From assembly GCA_900155495.1 (NCBI GenBank), contig FTLJ01000080.1, positions 1 to 64,000 of the forward strand: a stretch of 64,000 bases of DNA. Direction: 5' to 3'. Position numbers and translations under genes: made by a program. The stretch's first letter is position 1; every line of letters begins with the position of its first letter. Source of the stretch: Porogramme epimiltina. Its lineage: Eukaryota; Basidiomycota; Agaricomycetes; Polyporales; Polyporaceae. The notes under the pieces were generated by a model. The model was not told the origin of the DNA, ran no database searches, and was given only the letters and a program-made list of their open reading frames with translations. This document shows, one piece after another, positions 35,729 through 48,224 of the stretch.

Positions 35729-37653
35729 TCAGAGCTCGGTGCGAAGGCCGATGAATTGTACGTAGACCTCGCCGGGTACCCCATCGTACTCCTTTGCCAT
35801 GTTCCATTGCACCCTCTCCGCATACACGCTCCTCGGAGCCACCAGAACGTACTTGACCTCCACTGAAACCGAATCATAGATGGCCGTCGCCTTCTCTATC
35901 AGCGTCTTCACGACTTCGAATCCTTCAGCTGCTCCGTCGCAGGATTTGCTGATCGTTGTTCGAATGATCCATAACACGACCTTTGATGCGCGCCCAGAAT
36001 CGTCACACAGGACTTCGTAGAAGAACGCATCGAACAGAGGGTTGTTGAGAGCCGCAGGGACATAGCATATACCGGGAGTTGCAACGACGGAGTCGTCTAG
36101 CTGTTCGTACCTCTTGATCTTCCTGCGCATGACGGGCAGTCCCGATGGGGAATGCGGGAGGCTTGATGTCTGTGAGCGCGGGAGGGTCGGCTGCGTCTCC
36201 CCGAGAGGGAGATAGGCAAAGTGGCGGGGGAACCCTTCTCTGCCTTGCGACTGCACCATGGGCGCGAATAGTTCCAATGAGAGAGAGTCAATAGATGGGT
36301 AGAGGCTACTGATAAGACATAGGGCGATGTTCTTGAAGACGTAGTCCGAAAGGGCAGCGCAGTATGGACTAGTAGCAGTGCTACAACTCTGGAAGAGAGC
36401 CCGCGCTTCATCGACCTTGAGTCTGAGGAGTCTAGTCCAGAGGCGTTCGGAGGCCAGCGTGCCTTTGATGGTAAGCAATTGGCCGTCGTCTGCCATGTTA
36501 TCGGGCTTCCGGTCAAGGTCCCATTTTTGAACCAGTACGAGACAGTGAGACAGATCGCCAGAGGAGGAAGGATCAGTTATAAAGCGTTCGAGGGCGTGCA
36601 AATCGTTCAACTGGTTGACGGCTCGTTGCACAGTCTCCTTGTAGTTGATTTTGCCTTGCAACAGACGAATGATGTCGCGCGGGCATCCACCGACTTGAGA
36701 CGAAAGTTCTGCGATGCCCGCAGGTGTGTTGTATTGCTCGATAACGTCCGCTTCGAGTGGTGACATCCCTTCTGTCTCAAACCTGGAAGGACGCTGAGTC
36801 GTGTACACGATCCATCCACAGTCAATGATACGTACAAATGATGAAGTTCATTGTTGTCCCAAGGAGATAGCAGCCAACGACGGGCATAGTTCTTCTCCAG
36901 ATATTTGAACCGCAAAACGTCGGGCGGAGCGAATACCGCATAGAATACGTTTACTTCGAAAAACAAGGGACCCTGAATGATTTCTTTCTTCTCCGGTGGA
37001 TCGAAGAGACACCAGGTACGCTGCGTGGTGTCGTATGGGATAAGGGGAAGATCGAGAGTCGACAATGACGTGGTGGGCCGCATACATATGCCTTCCCGAT
37101 GGAACAAAAAAATCTCCCCTAAGTTGCTATCGAACATGGTCGAGTGTCCAGCGGCCAAGCGACGAAGCAAAGCGTACACGGCGAAGTACGACTTGCCTAT
37201 TGACAGAAGAAATGGCTTGAGATAAGGACAATACTCGGGAAAACTTAAGCGTACCGATGCCAGGCTGTCCAGTAATGATGACTCCGGGAATTTTTTTCTC
37301 CCTTTGGCAACAATATTCCATCCTGTCGTACATCGTTTTGTACTCCTCTCGGACGTAAATCTTTCCATTTGAGAATCGCAGAAGACCGAGATGGGTCCAG
37401 ATCCGAGCTTGCGGTATCTCGACGATGTCTGAGAAAGCGGACAAGCCAACATTCCACCAAGCGTCGCGGAATTCGTCCCAGTACGCGTTGTCACACAACA
37501 ACCAGCCAGATGGCTAGAGCATAAGAAATGATGAGATTGGGCGTTTGTAGTATACGCTAAGAAGCTCACTATTCCAGCATTTAAACGGGGTTTCTTAGGC
37601 TTGGGACCATCCGACGAGGGAGACGAAGGTGGGTGCAGATGAGTGGAAGCCAT
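35729..37653 (-). CDS. P-loop NTPase, Crinkler/RHS-like family, copy B
   Basis: Close paralogue of copy A, at about 85 percent identity by eye, with the same exon layout. ATG at 37653, basic stretch GPKPKKPRLNAG, the Trp-rich segment FRDAWWNVGLSAFSDIVEI, and Walker A VIITGQPGIG-KSYFAVYALL. The C-terminus is EVKYVLVAPRSVYAERVQWN through EVYVQFIGLRTEL. Substitutions are spread along the protein without stops or frameshifts, so both copies appear to have stayed coding since duplication. Function is unknown; by analogy with Crinkler-type proteins it could act on nucleic acids in the nucleus or in self/non-self conflict. That is inference. Confidence 0.65.
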
Positions 37654-37915
37654 AGTGGATATCTAGTCCGACAAGAGGTACAGGCGTACGGGGATGAGAT
37701 GATAAAGGTTAGCGAACTGGAAAAGGGAGACCGGCGGACAGGGTGGGGGTTGCAGAAATAAGGCTAAAGCAAACGTTAGCTATGACACAGTCCCCACGTG
37801 CACGTGATGCTTTCAACGCACGCATGGCATCCAGGAGCAGAGCATCCACTCCTCTCGGTACCGAGGCCTTCCTCTACCTACGAACTGTACAAGGTAGCAC
37901 GGGGACGCACTGTCG

Positions 37916-37981
37916 CTTGGCCCCGAGGATATGGAGAGGTGGCTGAAGTCTCGGGGGAAGGTCGGGTATATCAAAGTATAA
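37916..37981 (+). pseudogene. Detached 3' end of an adenylate-forming reductase gene (2)
   Basis: Third occurrence of the reductase tail (CTTGGCCCCGAGGATATGG ... TATCAAAGTATAA), directly before the complete DUF6535 gene in tail-to-tail orientation. This is the same order as at reductase 1 and fragment A. Confidence 0.7.
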
Positions 37982-38064
37982 CCACACACAAAGTGCCCGG
38001 GCCCTCTCGCGTGGACGAAAATGTACTGTACACGAACAAGCATCCGTCGGGAACACTATCAGCA

Positions 38065-40470
38065 TCACTGCCTAGCCTCTAACGGACACTGTTCGCGACT
38101 GCACGTCGGGGCATGCGCGACCCCCGTCCCGTTCGCGTCTGACAGGCGCCGCCGACGCCGCCCCCGCGCCCCCTCCAACGCCATCCTCAGCTCGCACACG
38201 CGCTCCTCGTACCTGCTCGCCCAAAACCTCTCCCCGCCCGCCGCCGCTTCCGCGCACAGCTTGGAAAGCACGCCATCCTCGAGCGCCTCCAGAAATTCGC
38301 GCGGGACGAGCTCGCCGCGCGCGCCCCCGCCCCCGCCGGCAAGCTGCGACGCGGCGCGCTGGGCGTCCGCGAGCAGGAGCGCGGTGAGGTCATGCAGGGG
38401 GGGCGCGTGCGCGTCCGTATCCCACCCGGCCGACAGTGGGGACGCGAGCCGCTGGAGGGCGCGGCGCGCGGAGGCACGGATGCGTGCATCGTCCGCGGGC
38501 GAGAGGGTGGTGGGCGTCGCGCGCGCGGTGCATAGGAGAAGGACGCGCAGGGTGGAGATGTAGCGCGCGAGGAGTGCTGGGTCTGCAGCGGGTTCAGGTG
38601 TGAGTGAGGTGCTTGATGATGTGGAGGGGAAGGTTAGGGGTAACTGGGTGAGAAGGCGCTGCTCTGCCGCGGCTGCGACTGCGCAAGTCGAGTGAGGATG
38701 GGCAAGTCAGCATTTGAAGGGGGGCGCATGGGAGGATGAGGACTCACCAAGGCGAATGCCCTCACCAAGTTTCACCTGACGCATATCAGACCAGATGAGG
38801 ACTTGAGCGAGGACGCGGAAGGCAAGATCGTCGTGCGCGAGCTCGTCAGGGTGCAGCGCCGCCCGCGCCAAAGTCGCAAGCAGCGCGTCACTACGCGTCA
38901 CGTCCTCCGACGCCCCCGCAAAGCCCAAATACTGGTCCAGGTCCCCCACCGCGCGCTCCCACTCCGCGTCGCGCCATATAGGATCAACCATAAGCAGCGC
39001 GAGGAGCGCGTCCGCCCACACGTTGCCCTCGAGGCGCGCGAGCCCGAGGAGCGGGGTGCGGTGCGGGCCCCAGTGGCGCGCGTTGAGCGCGTGCACGCGC
39101 GCAAAGACGTGCACGACGCTCGCGGCGCGCAGGTCCGCGCAGCACGCGGGCGCGGCGGCGGCGAGGAACGCAGGGCTGAGCGTCGTGCCGTACGCTGCCG
39201 CGAGCATGCTCACGTCGAGGCGCTCGCCGGCCGCGCGCAGCGTGTGGTGCTCGCGCCCGCGCCAGGAGAGCGTGCTGCGCGGGTGGCAGAAGAGGAAGTC
39301 GACGGCGCGGTCGAGGCGGAGGAGGAGCGCGCGGAAGGAGGACTCGAGGCGCCGGGGAGAGCCGGAGCAGGACCAGGCCAGGGAGCGGATGAGCTGGCTG
39401 AGCGGGCCGTGGAGGCGGTGGAGGACGTGGCGCGCCTTCTGAGTGAGGAGGAAGATGGAGAGGGACTGGACGGAGACGTAGCTGCAACTGTTGTAGAAGG
39501 AGGGGAGGATGATTGTAACTCCTGTGAATACCCCCAGGATGCCGATGAGTACAGAGGCGACGGTGGCGACTGCGGGGTGAAGATTCCAGAGAAGCACGAG
39601 TAGGCCAGCGAAGAACAGAAGTAGCGCAAGCTGAAGAAGGATGGGAAGGAAGGCAACAATCTCTGCTACGTGCCACTTCGCAAGGTTGTTGAGGCGATGC
39701 TGGCGCAGGCGAGCAATCTCGCGGGAAGTCCCTGTGAGGCCTGCGTTGTATTCGCTGAGCCATTGCTTCACCATGATGGCGACAGAGGCGGATGAGAGAC
39801 TGCAAATCAGGCTCGAGAACCAGAATATGTTGAGCCAGACTGCAGACCGCGGGGGGCGACTTAGGTCCGAGTTGCTTTGAATGAAAGCCGGATGGGTCGA
39901 ATTGACAAATTGCCCGTTCACTGCGAAACTATTGAGCTGGCCAGATATTTGCTGTAGCGCAACAAGGATGGGGTCCTGAGACGGCGAAGGCTGAAGTAAT
40001 GGGTACGATTGAACATTGAAGGCGGTAAGAATTCCTGAGAACAACCCTGCCTATACAGAACCATCGATGAGAGACGAGCTACATGTTCCAGTACTTCTGT
40101 AACTCACATAAACCAATAAAGTATCTATTTCGGAGTTCCAGCGCTTCACCATTTCATCGCTGTAAGTCTTCATGATGTCGGCGGTGCGAGACCAGGCCTC
40201 CGTCTTCTGTTCTTCTGTGTACAGCTGACTGCGAGCCGTCCAGAGTTCCTGGCATCAAGTCAGATGTGTTGAGCAAAGGTTGTTCAATATTCCGCTCACT
40301 CTGGTTGTAGGGATCCGCCATGGCAGTGCATAATCTTCATGTTCAAGTTTGATCATTTCGCCTCGTGATCCACTAACTGCCCTTGGACCTGGGTGAAGAG
40401 CATGCATGCTAGCTCCGGGAAGGGTGTAAGACTCGGGGGCGGCAATGGAGGTCTCGCATTCGAGAGACAT
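38065..40470 (-). CDS. DUF6535 membrane protein, complete copy
   Basis: Reads leftward from ATG 40470 to a stop at 38065. After an N-terminal exon, the joined exons give a KTYSDEMVKRWNSEIDTLLVY segment that runs into AGLFSGILTAFNVQSYPLLQ, the diagnostic start of the DUF6535 domain. Four hydrophobic helices follow: AVWLNIFWFSSLICSLSSAS, then WHVAEIVAFLPILLQLALLL, LLVLLWNLHPAVATVASVLI and the next one. The large C-terminal region is helical and Arg/Ala-rich, with HPDELAHDDLAFRVLAQVLI, RYISTLRVLLLCTARAT and SRYEERVCELRMALEGARG. Total roughly 720 residues. Function unknown; the family is large and recently expanded in Agaricomycetes. This is the source or sister of the truncated fragments A and B. 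Confidence 0.78.
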
Positions 40471-40998
40471 CGCAGTGCAAGGACGCGCCCTGTGCCTGGA
40501 GAAGGAAAGACGTGGTTTATATCAACCCATCGGGCGGTGTAGAGTGGGCATTAAAGCCTCCAATGGATCCGTTCTCGCCGGCAATATCGTTCCGACAGCC
40601 TGCGGGATCCTAGCTTTAACGTTAGTGTTACTAGTAGCACACTGCCCGACATACAATTGCGGAGCCATATCTTGAGGAGCGTCTCCAAGGTCCGAGATAA
40701 AGCACAGGCGAGGACTTGGGCGGGTTGCCTATGTAGCGGGGGTGCATCAAGACGTCGACTGCGTAGAAGCGGATGAAGGAGGCATTTGGAGGCCGAGACC
40801 CACTGCAGAGCGCTGCAGACTGCCTGCAGTCGGTGCGGTGCGGTCACGGCCCGCATGACGCCACCGGGCGTTTGCAGCGAGTCGACCAGTGAGGTTGAGT
40901 CAGTCTGTCATCGACTTAGAATCCTCCTCTGTGTTGCCTCCTCCGCCTCCTCACCTCCTCCCCTCCCCTTCTCATACCCCCGGCTGGTTCTTACGCTC
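40471..40998. promoter_or_regulatory. Divergent promoter region between DUF6535 gene and LYS4
   Basis: About 530 bp between two divergent genes. The LYS4 side is strongly CT-rich just before the ATG (around 40,925-40,985), a common initiator context for constitutive fungal genes. No clear TATA box was noted. Confidence 0.45.
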
Positions 40999-43367
40999 AT
41001 GCGTATCCCGGCAACATGCTCCACTAGACGCCTCTTGCGCTTGAGGGGCTTCGCGACCACTTCGAGTTCTCCCCGCGTCCCCCAGACGGTCATCGAAAAG
41101 GTCGTACAAAAGTATGCGGTCGACCATCCTGCAGGAAAGGCAGTCAAGGCCGGAGACTATGTTATGATCCGCCCGGAGCATGTCATGACGCACGACAACA
41201 CCGGCCCAGTGATCTCCAAGTAAGTCGATCTCTCTGCGTCAATCTCCATATGGCACCGTGCGGGGGATCAAAACTGTCGTCTCTATCATCCCGGAGCACA
41301 TCCCTGCAGGACACGGCCACATGGGTACTGTTCGGGGCAACAAATTGGACTTAGTTCTCATTAGCGCTATGCATTGTTAGGTTCAAGTCAATAGGAGCCA
41401 CGCGCGTCCACAACCCGAAGCAAATGGTATTCACTCTCGACCATGATGTGCAGAACAAGTCCGCCAAGAACCTGTCCAAGTACGCATCCATCGAGGCATT
41501 TGCAAGGGAGCACGGCATCGACTTCTACCCCGCCGGCCGCGGTATTGGACACCAAGTCCTCGTCGAGGAAGGCTATGCCTTTCCCCATACCCTGACCGTG
41601 GCCAGCGACAGTCATAGCAACATGTACGGAGGCATTGGCTGCGTTGGAACCCCCATCGTCCGCACGGACGCGGCCGCCTTGTGGGCAACTGGCAAGACGT
41701 GGTGGCAAGTCCCTCGAATGATCAAAGTCGAACTGAAGGGCCAGCTTGCTCCTGGTGTGTCTGGGAAGGACGTCATCGTTGCGCTTTGCGGCTACTTCAA
41801 CAAGGACGAAGTCTTGAACGGTGCAATCGAGTTCGCCGGCGAGGGCGTCTCGACACTCACCGTGGACGAACGGTTAACGATCGCGAACATGACAACGGAG
41901 TGGGGTGCTCTTGCTGGAGTGTTCCCTGTGGATGACATCACCCTCGACTGGTACGAGCGCGCGCTCAAGCGACTTGAATTCCGTACGTTCTCAACTCCCG
42001 AGCTCTCGTCGTCCATCCCCCCACCTCCCGAGCACCCCCGGATCAACCGCGCACGCCTCGACGCCCTCCGCGCGGCGAACCTCCGCTCGGACCCTGACGC
42101 ATGGTACGCCTCGCACCTCGTGCTCGACCTCTCCACCCTGGTTCCCCACGTCTCCGGCCCCAACAGCGTCAAGGTCTCCAACCCGCTCCCCATCCTCGAG
42201 TCGAAGCAGATCGCGATCAACAAGGCCTACCTCCTCAGCTGCACCAACGCGCGCGCGTCCGACATCGCCGCCGCCGCCGCGGTCATGAAGGGCCACAAGG
42301 TCGCGCCCGGCGTCGAGTTCTACGTCGCCGCCGCGAGCTCCGAGGTGCAGCTCGACGCGGAGGCGCGCGGCGACTGGGACGCGCTCGTCCGCGCGGGCGC
42401 GAAGGCGCTCCCCGCCGGCTGCGGCCCCTGCATCGGGCTCGGCGTCGGCCTCCTCGAGGACGGCCAGGTCGGCATCAGCGCGACGAACCGCAACTACAAG
42501 GGCCGCATGGGCCACCCCGGCGCGCAGGCGTACCTCGCGTCCCCCGCCGTCGTCGCCGCGAGCGCGATCAAGGGCTACATCGCGAGCCCCGATGCGCTCG
42601 ACCCCGCTGCGCTCCCCGCGACGACCACGCCGACGTTCTCGCTCGTCGCGCCCCCGCAAGCGGCCGCGTCCGCATCCGCGTCCGCCCCTGCGGCGGAGGA
42701 GCCGGTGCTGGAGGGCTTCCCGGCGACGTTCGCGGGCCCGCTGCTCTTCGCGCCGCAGGACAACCTGAACACGGACGCCCTCTACCCGGGCAAGTACACG
42801 TACCAGGACGACATCACGCTCGCGCGCCAGGCCGAGGTCGTGATGGAGAACTACGACCCCGCCTTCGCCGCACTCGTCGCCTCCATCCGCGCGGCCCAAG
42901 AAACCGCGGCGCCCGCCGAGGCGGGCGTGAAGCGCGGCGTGGTGCTCGTCTCGGGCTACAACTTCGGCACGGGCTCGTCGCGCGAGCAGGCCGCGACCGC
43001 GCTCAAGGCCGCGGGCGTGCCGCTCGTCATCGCGGGCAGCTTCGGGGACATCTTCAAGCGCAACGCGATCAACAACGGGCTCGTGTGCGTCGAGTGCCCC
43101 GCGCTCGTCGCGGACCTCACCGCGCAGTACGCCAAGGACGGCAAGCGTGGCGCGGGCGGCACGGAGGGCGAGCTCACCGTGAACCAAGGGCATGAGGTCG
43201 CCGTGCGCGTCGTCGAGGGCCGCGTCGAGGCGACGTGGCCCGGCGGCGAGACGAAGACGTACGCGATCGGGCGCGTGGGCGCGAGCGTGCAGGAGCTGTG
43301 GCTGTGTGGCGGGCTCGAGGGCTACGTGCTCAAGTCGATCCAGGGCGCGCCCGCTGCCGCGGCGTAG
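40999..43367 (+). CDS. LYS4: Homoaconitase, mitochondrial
   Basis: Converts homocitrate to homoisocitrate in the fungal alpha-aminoadipate route to lysine, in mitochondria. Two exons: 40999-41219 and 41381-43367, with an intron of about 161 bp. The N-terminus ([20 protein letters not shown]) is Arg/Ser-rich like a mitochondrial presequence. Diagnostic stretches are [56 protein letters not shown] and [20 protein letters not shown], then [20 protein letters not shown]. The three iron-sulfur cysteines are in [11 protein letters not shown] and in [12 protein letters not shown]. The swivel domain has [20 protein letters not shown] and [20 protein letters not shown]. About 720 residues, as expected for the family. 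Exon 2 has extreme third-position C/G bias, which also opens long antisense frames. Single complete copy, probably the functional lysine gene. Confidence 0.95.
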
Positions 43368-43491
43368 GCGTAGGCGTAGGCGGGACGCTGCTGTCTTCTC
43401 CGTGTATGTATGCATGCGCGAAAAGTACTGTACAACTAACTACGGCGGCTCATGCCCCCTTTCTGCAACAACAAAATCTAATGCACGCCGT

Positions 43492-46400
43492 CTACGGGAT
43501 TATGATGTACCCTACGCGCGCCCAGAACTCCACCCACTGCAGCGCGTCTCCAGCTCCAAGCGGCCTAGCGTCCGCCAGCGCCGTCGAGCACCTGACAGCT
43601 CTCTCCGTGCTCATCGCGACGCTCGCGCCGCCCATGCGCTCGCTGCGGAAGAACGCGAGCAGGCTGTACGCTGCGTCATGCTCCCCAGAGCCCGCCCCCG
43701 CGCGCTCGGCCGACTGCTCGACGCGCGCGAGCCAGTCCGCCCACGAGACGAGCGGGAGCGCGAGGCGCGCGGCGATGGGGGAGAAGAGTGTCTCCCAGGG
43801 CACGGCGCGCGGCGCGGCGATGTGCAGGACGGGCTCGCCGCTGGTGACGGCCTCCAGTAGGGCGGAGGCGACGACGTCGACGGGGACCCAGGCGAGATCC
43901 TGCCGTAGTGTGTTCGTTAGTCATTTCTGGTAGCATATCTTTTGTTTGTGTTACGCACCTCCTCGCGCGAAGGAAGGCAGCCCAGACGTTGGCCGGTTCG
44001 GACGAGTGTGGGCACCCATTCGGAGGTGCCCCACCCTCCCGTGCGCTGGTCGCCGCTCACTTGACCGACGCGCACCGACGTCGTACTTAGACCCGTTTGT
44101 TCCGCAGAGCGCCTGAAGAGCTGCTCGGCCACCCACTTGCTCTCTGGATATCCGCTGCCTACGGCCAGTTCTGGGGGAATGTCCAGATTCTCCGGGGCAG
44201 GATCCGGTGCGGAATAGTCTGTCCGCGTCGCTCAGTGACGATGTTCGTACGGTGAGGGGGATTACCTACTACGGAGGACTCCAGCCGAGCTGACGAAGAG
44301 GAAGGCCGGTCCGCCGGGAAGCGGAGAGCTGAGGGCGAGGTCGATGAGGTTCCGCGAGCCCGCGATGAGCGGTTCGAAAGATGGGAGCGAGACGTTGAAG
44401 TCCACGCGCCAACCTGAAACTATGTTAGAAGATTGCCCAGCATCCATCACTATCCTGCGCACCGTTATGAACGATCTGAGTAACGCTCGTTTTGATCTAG
44501 GAGCACTCCATGAGCGAGGGGAGGCGCGAAGGGAGGCATGGAGGACGTACCTTCTCATACATCGCTTCTTCGAGGCCACACTTTGGGCGCGCGAGGTCAC
44601 TTGTAAGGAGAGACACCTTGCCATTGGACAAAAGCCCTTCATCGAGGCCCCACAATCGGAAGGCCGCCCGCGAACGCGCTTCGAGCGACTCCGTAGCTCC
44701 AGGGCGGTTCACCGCGTACACGTGCGCGACGTCTGGTCGGGCGAGGAGCTGGGCAAGAAGATGCGAGCCCAGGCGTCCTGTAGTGCCGGTAACGACCACT
44801 ATATGATGGGCTCCGCCGTTTGTCTCTCCACGGGGTATGGCATGGGGAAAGACCTGCTTGAGGTCTACACTGTACCTCTCGAGGAGTGCCCGAGTGCGAT
44901 CCACCGTTTTCTCTTCGCTGCGCGGGAGCTTGAAAGTCTTCTGGTCCTCTGTGAGGGATGTAACAGAGATGTATGCCGCGAGGGAGGAGATGGTAGGGTG
45001 AGAGTAAACGAAGTTGGTAGGGACACTGTGGACATCTGCTGTGGATGACGAACGAAGCGCGTGTATGATCGTGTTGCGGATCCAGGTTGCTTGCAAACTG
45101 GGTATCGCATCAGGGCGAGGAGGTGGGATACGCTAGATAGGGGACACTCACCTATCACATCCCTCGACGAACAAGTCTTCGTCATCTCTCAGCTCGTTGA
45201 CCCTCATAACTCCCTTCACAAGATCTCTGACGTAGATGGTGGTAGCTTCTAAAGACCAATCGCGTGGAGGTGGGATGTCCATCTGCGATGATTGCTCAAC
45301 GCGCAGGTAGAGAGCGTCGATTTCCTCCGTGTATGATGCCAGGGAGACCTGACGCCGAGGAGTCCCTTTGGCGGTGTACTCCAGCGGTTTGTTCGGGTCG
45401 TTCACGATGATCATTTCCTTGAAGATGCGCGAGTGCGCGGGCGCATACGCGTTCATCTTCTCAACCGACGCCCTTGGTACATATAAGCTACTGTGTGTCG
45501 GCGGGGGAACTGGGGGTTCGACGTACCAAATCTCGTTCCGGAATGCCTCTAGCCTGATTTCGTCGTGCGGATTAAACTCTTCTGTGGGCTGAACAAGGAT
45601 GCCATTTTGAACGCGACCGCGCCCAAACATGAGGCAAGCGTGAACACGAGGATCTTGTAGCAGGATTGCTTCTGAAAACGTCCCGCCAGCGGTCAGGTGT
45701 ATGGTATAGAGGAATGTGTATGCCGGGAACGCACCTAGGGGTGCCGGATTGGTCTTCTCTCCGGTCGAGAGCATCAGCTGGTCGTCGGCACGTCCGAACA
45801 CCCGGAAAAGATGTGGTTTTGTCGGGTGCTGCTGTAGAAGATCGCTTGTAGCATAGGCGGGACGGCCGTTGAACGTGAAGTTGAACACATTTGGGGACAT
45901 AGTTGGAGAGTGCTACCGAATCCGTCGTCAGTAAAGGTGGTAGGTGCCGGCATAGGTGCAAGGAGAAAGATCATACGCAGGCAATGGGTTCATATATCCC
46001 GGGCTGTCCCTCTTGCGGAAGAAGGTACGAGTCAATGTGGCCTGACATCTCAAACCAATCCCACTGAGTTCTGTCCATAGTGTCTGGGTTCGGAATCAGA
46101 CGGACGAGAGTGCCGATCTCCGTCCTATTCAAGATGATGAGGTCAATACATCAACCAATAGGGAAAGCAGGTGTAGAAGAAGTACTCACGATCCGTAGAA
46201 GGGCACGAGCGCGACACCGTCTGCTGTGAGGCGGTCCCCAATTTGTTTGTTCATCGGCGCTCCCGCGTAGATAATGACACGCAACTTCTTCAGTAGCTCC
46301 ACGCTATTAGGATCATGAGCCCAAGCCTCGACGAATGCGGGGACGCAGAAGAGCATCGTGCTGTCCGTTGCAAGCCATGATTCTAGAAATGCTTCGGGCG

Positions 46401-47559
46401 AGGGAATGACTGGCGGGTTGCTGGGCTTGAACATGGTCCATATAAGGCCGGTATATATCTATAAGGACGAGTAAATTTATGACGTGAAGGGGCGGAGAAG
46501 GTTTACGGACCGTCCACGTTATCATAAGGCAACCCATACCATCTATTTGATCGTCGCTTTGAGTGCATTGATACACACATAAGTCGACGAACAGACATAC
46601 GAAACATAGGATTGGCTTGACCACCAACATGAATGCCACACATGTCCACTTCTCCATAGTCTAGGGTGTCTGTGAGCAATTACAGCGCATGAACTGGGGA
46701 TAGGCTCACAAAAGAAGGTCCCCCACTGTCTGAAGTGCTTGTCGAGGAATCTGACGGGTTTGGGGAAGGCAGTAGACCCTGGTATGCACAACCTCAATGA
46801 GATGACGCGGGATTAGTTGTACATCACAAGCACGCACCAGAAGAATGCATAATGATCGAGGTCTTCATCTCGTCGACGTCCCCCATCGGCACGAGCGCAT
46901 CGTCCCCACCAGGGCCGTATAGGTCCTCAAAGAGGGGCATCGGCAAACATTCGAAAGCGCATCCATCTTGCATGAGGATCTCGTTGGCCTGATGCGCGAG
47001 ACGCTGCATCGCGGGGTCGCTGCTAACGAACATATAGCGAACGCCCGTCTTGCGTGCAAGATGAGCGACTGCTATTGGCGAGTTGCGAATTGAGATAGGG
47101 AAGGGTGTCACAGCGAGATACATCAAGCCAACCAGGAAGGTGTAGTTCGTGATTGAATCTAAGGGGAAGGGGCCCGGGATCAATAATTCTCTGAGAGAAG
47201 CGACAAATGTATGACTCGCCAGAATGAGCAAGAATACCGACAACAGGGTGATCCGCATCCCTTCTTTCCGCCTTCACTGCGCGAGACTCGTCTAGTAGTG
47301 ATTTCAGGAAAGGGGTTGAGAAGGTCGCCGCCTTGCGAATGGCACGGTACACCTCCGGGTAGCGGATGAAGCGCTGTTGCTTTTCGTTGTCTGCGTACAG
47401 GAAAACAGCATGGTTAGGACTTCGCTCCGCGTGCAGTTTGAATATTTCGGGGATAGTAAGCGCAGTGCTGAGATCGGGGGGAGTGAAAGTAGTGCTATGA
47501 GTGCCTTGAATAGCTGTCACCTTCGGATTGTAAAAGCCAGGTGCATTGTTGAACGGCAT
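43492..47559 (-). CDS. Adenylate-forming reductase (A-T-R, NRPS-like), copy 2
   Basis: Paralogue of copy 1, reading leftward from ATG 47559 (MPFNNAPGFYNPKVTAIQG) to TAG 43494-43492. The adenylation domain shows VFLYADNEKQQRFIRYPEVY, IIMHSSG spliced to STAFPKPVRFLD, then GRADDQLMLSTGEKTNP and TAKGTPRRQ. The carrier motif is LFVEGCD-SLQATWIRN, with the Ser codon again split by an intron near 45,150. The reductase domain has VVVTGTTGRLGSHLLAQLL and SGYPESKWVAEQLF. It ends VEFWARVGYIIIP, so the last residues differ from copies 1 and 3. It is transcribed towards LYS4 and its stop codon lies only 125 bp from the LYS4 stop. Substrate unknown. Confidence 0.87.
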
Positions 47560-48224
47560 GACGCAGATGAGGGCGAAGGATGTGGGGTGTGAACCAAGGG
47601 AGTTATGCGAGACCCGCTATAGATCAGGCATGGTCCTATACAGAGTCTATAGATAACGACGACAGTCATGCGGGAGGTGTTCCTATGGTCCTGAGAGAAC
47701 GCTGTGAGAGTGTTTCCTGTGAGGACGACTAGTTTGAGGACTCGCTTTCCCGATTGAATTAAAGGGGCGAAACTCACGGAAGTTGGCCGAATTCACCGCC
47801 TTCTTTGATATCCGCGGTGGAGTTGCGTCCACATGAACCCGACGGAATCGGAAAGCGCTTCATGCGTGCGGGGGAGAGAATGTGTTGGCGCTAGGCCCAA
47901 GCGCTGTCGACGATCCTCCACACTCCTCCGAAACAGCCTATGCTCGACGCGAATCTCCGCGTCCGTTCAGTGCGCCTCGGGCCCGTCGCGCGGCGTGTAT
48001 ACAATGGTTACGGCCCACCCGCGAAAATCGGAGGCGATTTCACGGTCCCGCTGTAGCCGGGCCTTGCAGAAAACCGCGAAAGGAGACAGCCAACAGGTTC
48101 AGGTAACTGAGTGAACGAAAGTGATTGAGTTGGCATATAGCTGGCAGTAAAAAACAATGGCTGACAACCTCATCATTGCGGGCTTCATCACTGCCCCCGC
48201 GCCGAGGTGGCTAGGCTGCATGAA

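Larger units (their letters stand above)
34688..37915. repeat. Segmental duplication unit B
   Basis: Second copy of unit A. It begins with a detached reductase 3' end, followed by a DUF6535 tail fragment, the P-loop gene copy B and its promoter. The promoter parts (34,425-34,687 and 37,654-37,915) also match, including the shared GCACGTGATGCTTTCAACGC and GGCCTTCCTCTACCTACG stretches. Confidence 0.8.

Noticed and set aside
38803..39603. 266-codon plus-strand frame
   Set aside because: Antisense shadow of the DUF6535 gene; Glu/Arg/Ala-rich translation from GC-rich codons.
42101..43195. 364-codon plus-strand frame inside LYS4
   Set aside because: Alternate frame of the homoaconitase exon, Arg-rich, no start context or motif.
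41991..43415. 474-codon open frame antisense to LYS4
   Set aside because: Arg/Ala/Asp-rich translation without motifs; fully explained by the third-position GC bias of homoaconitase on the other strand.
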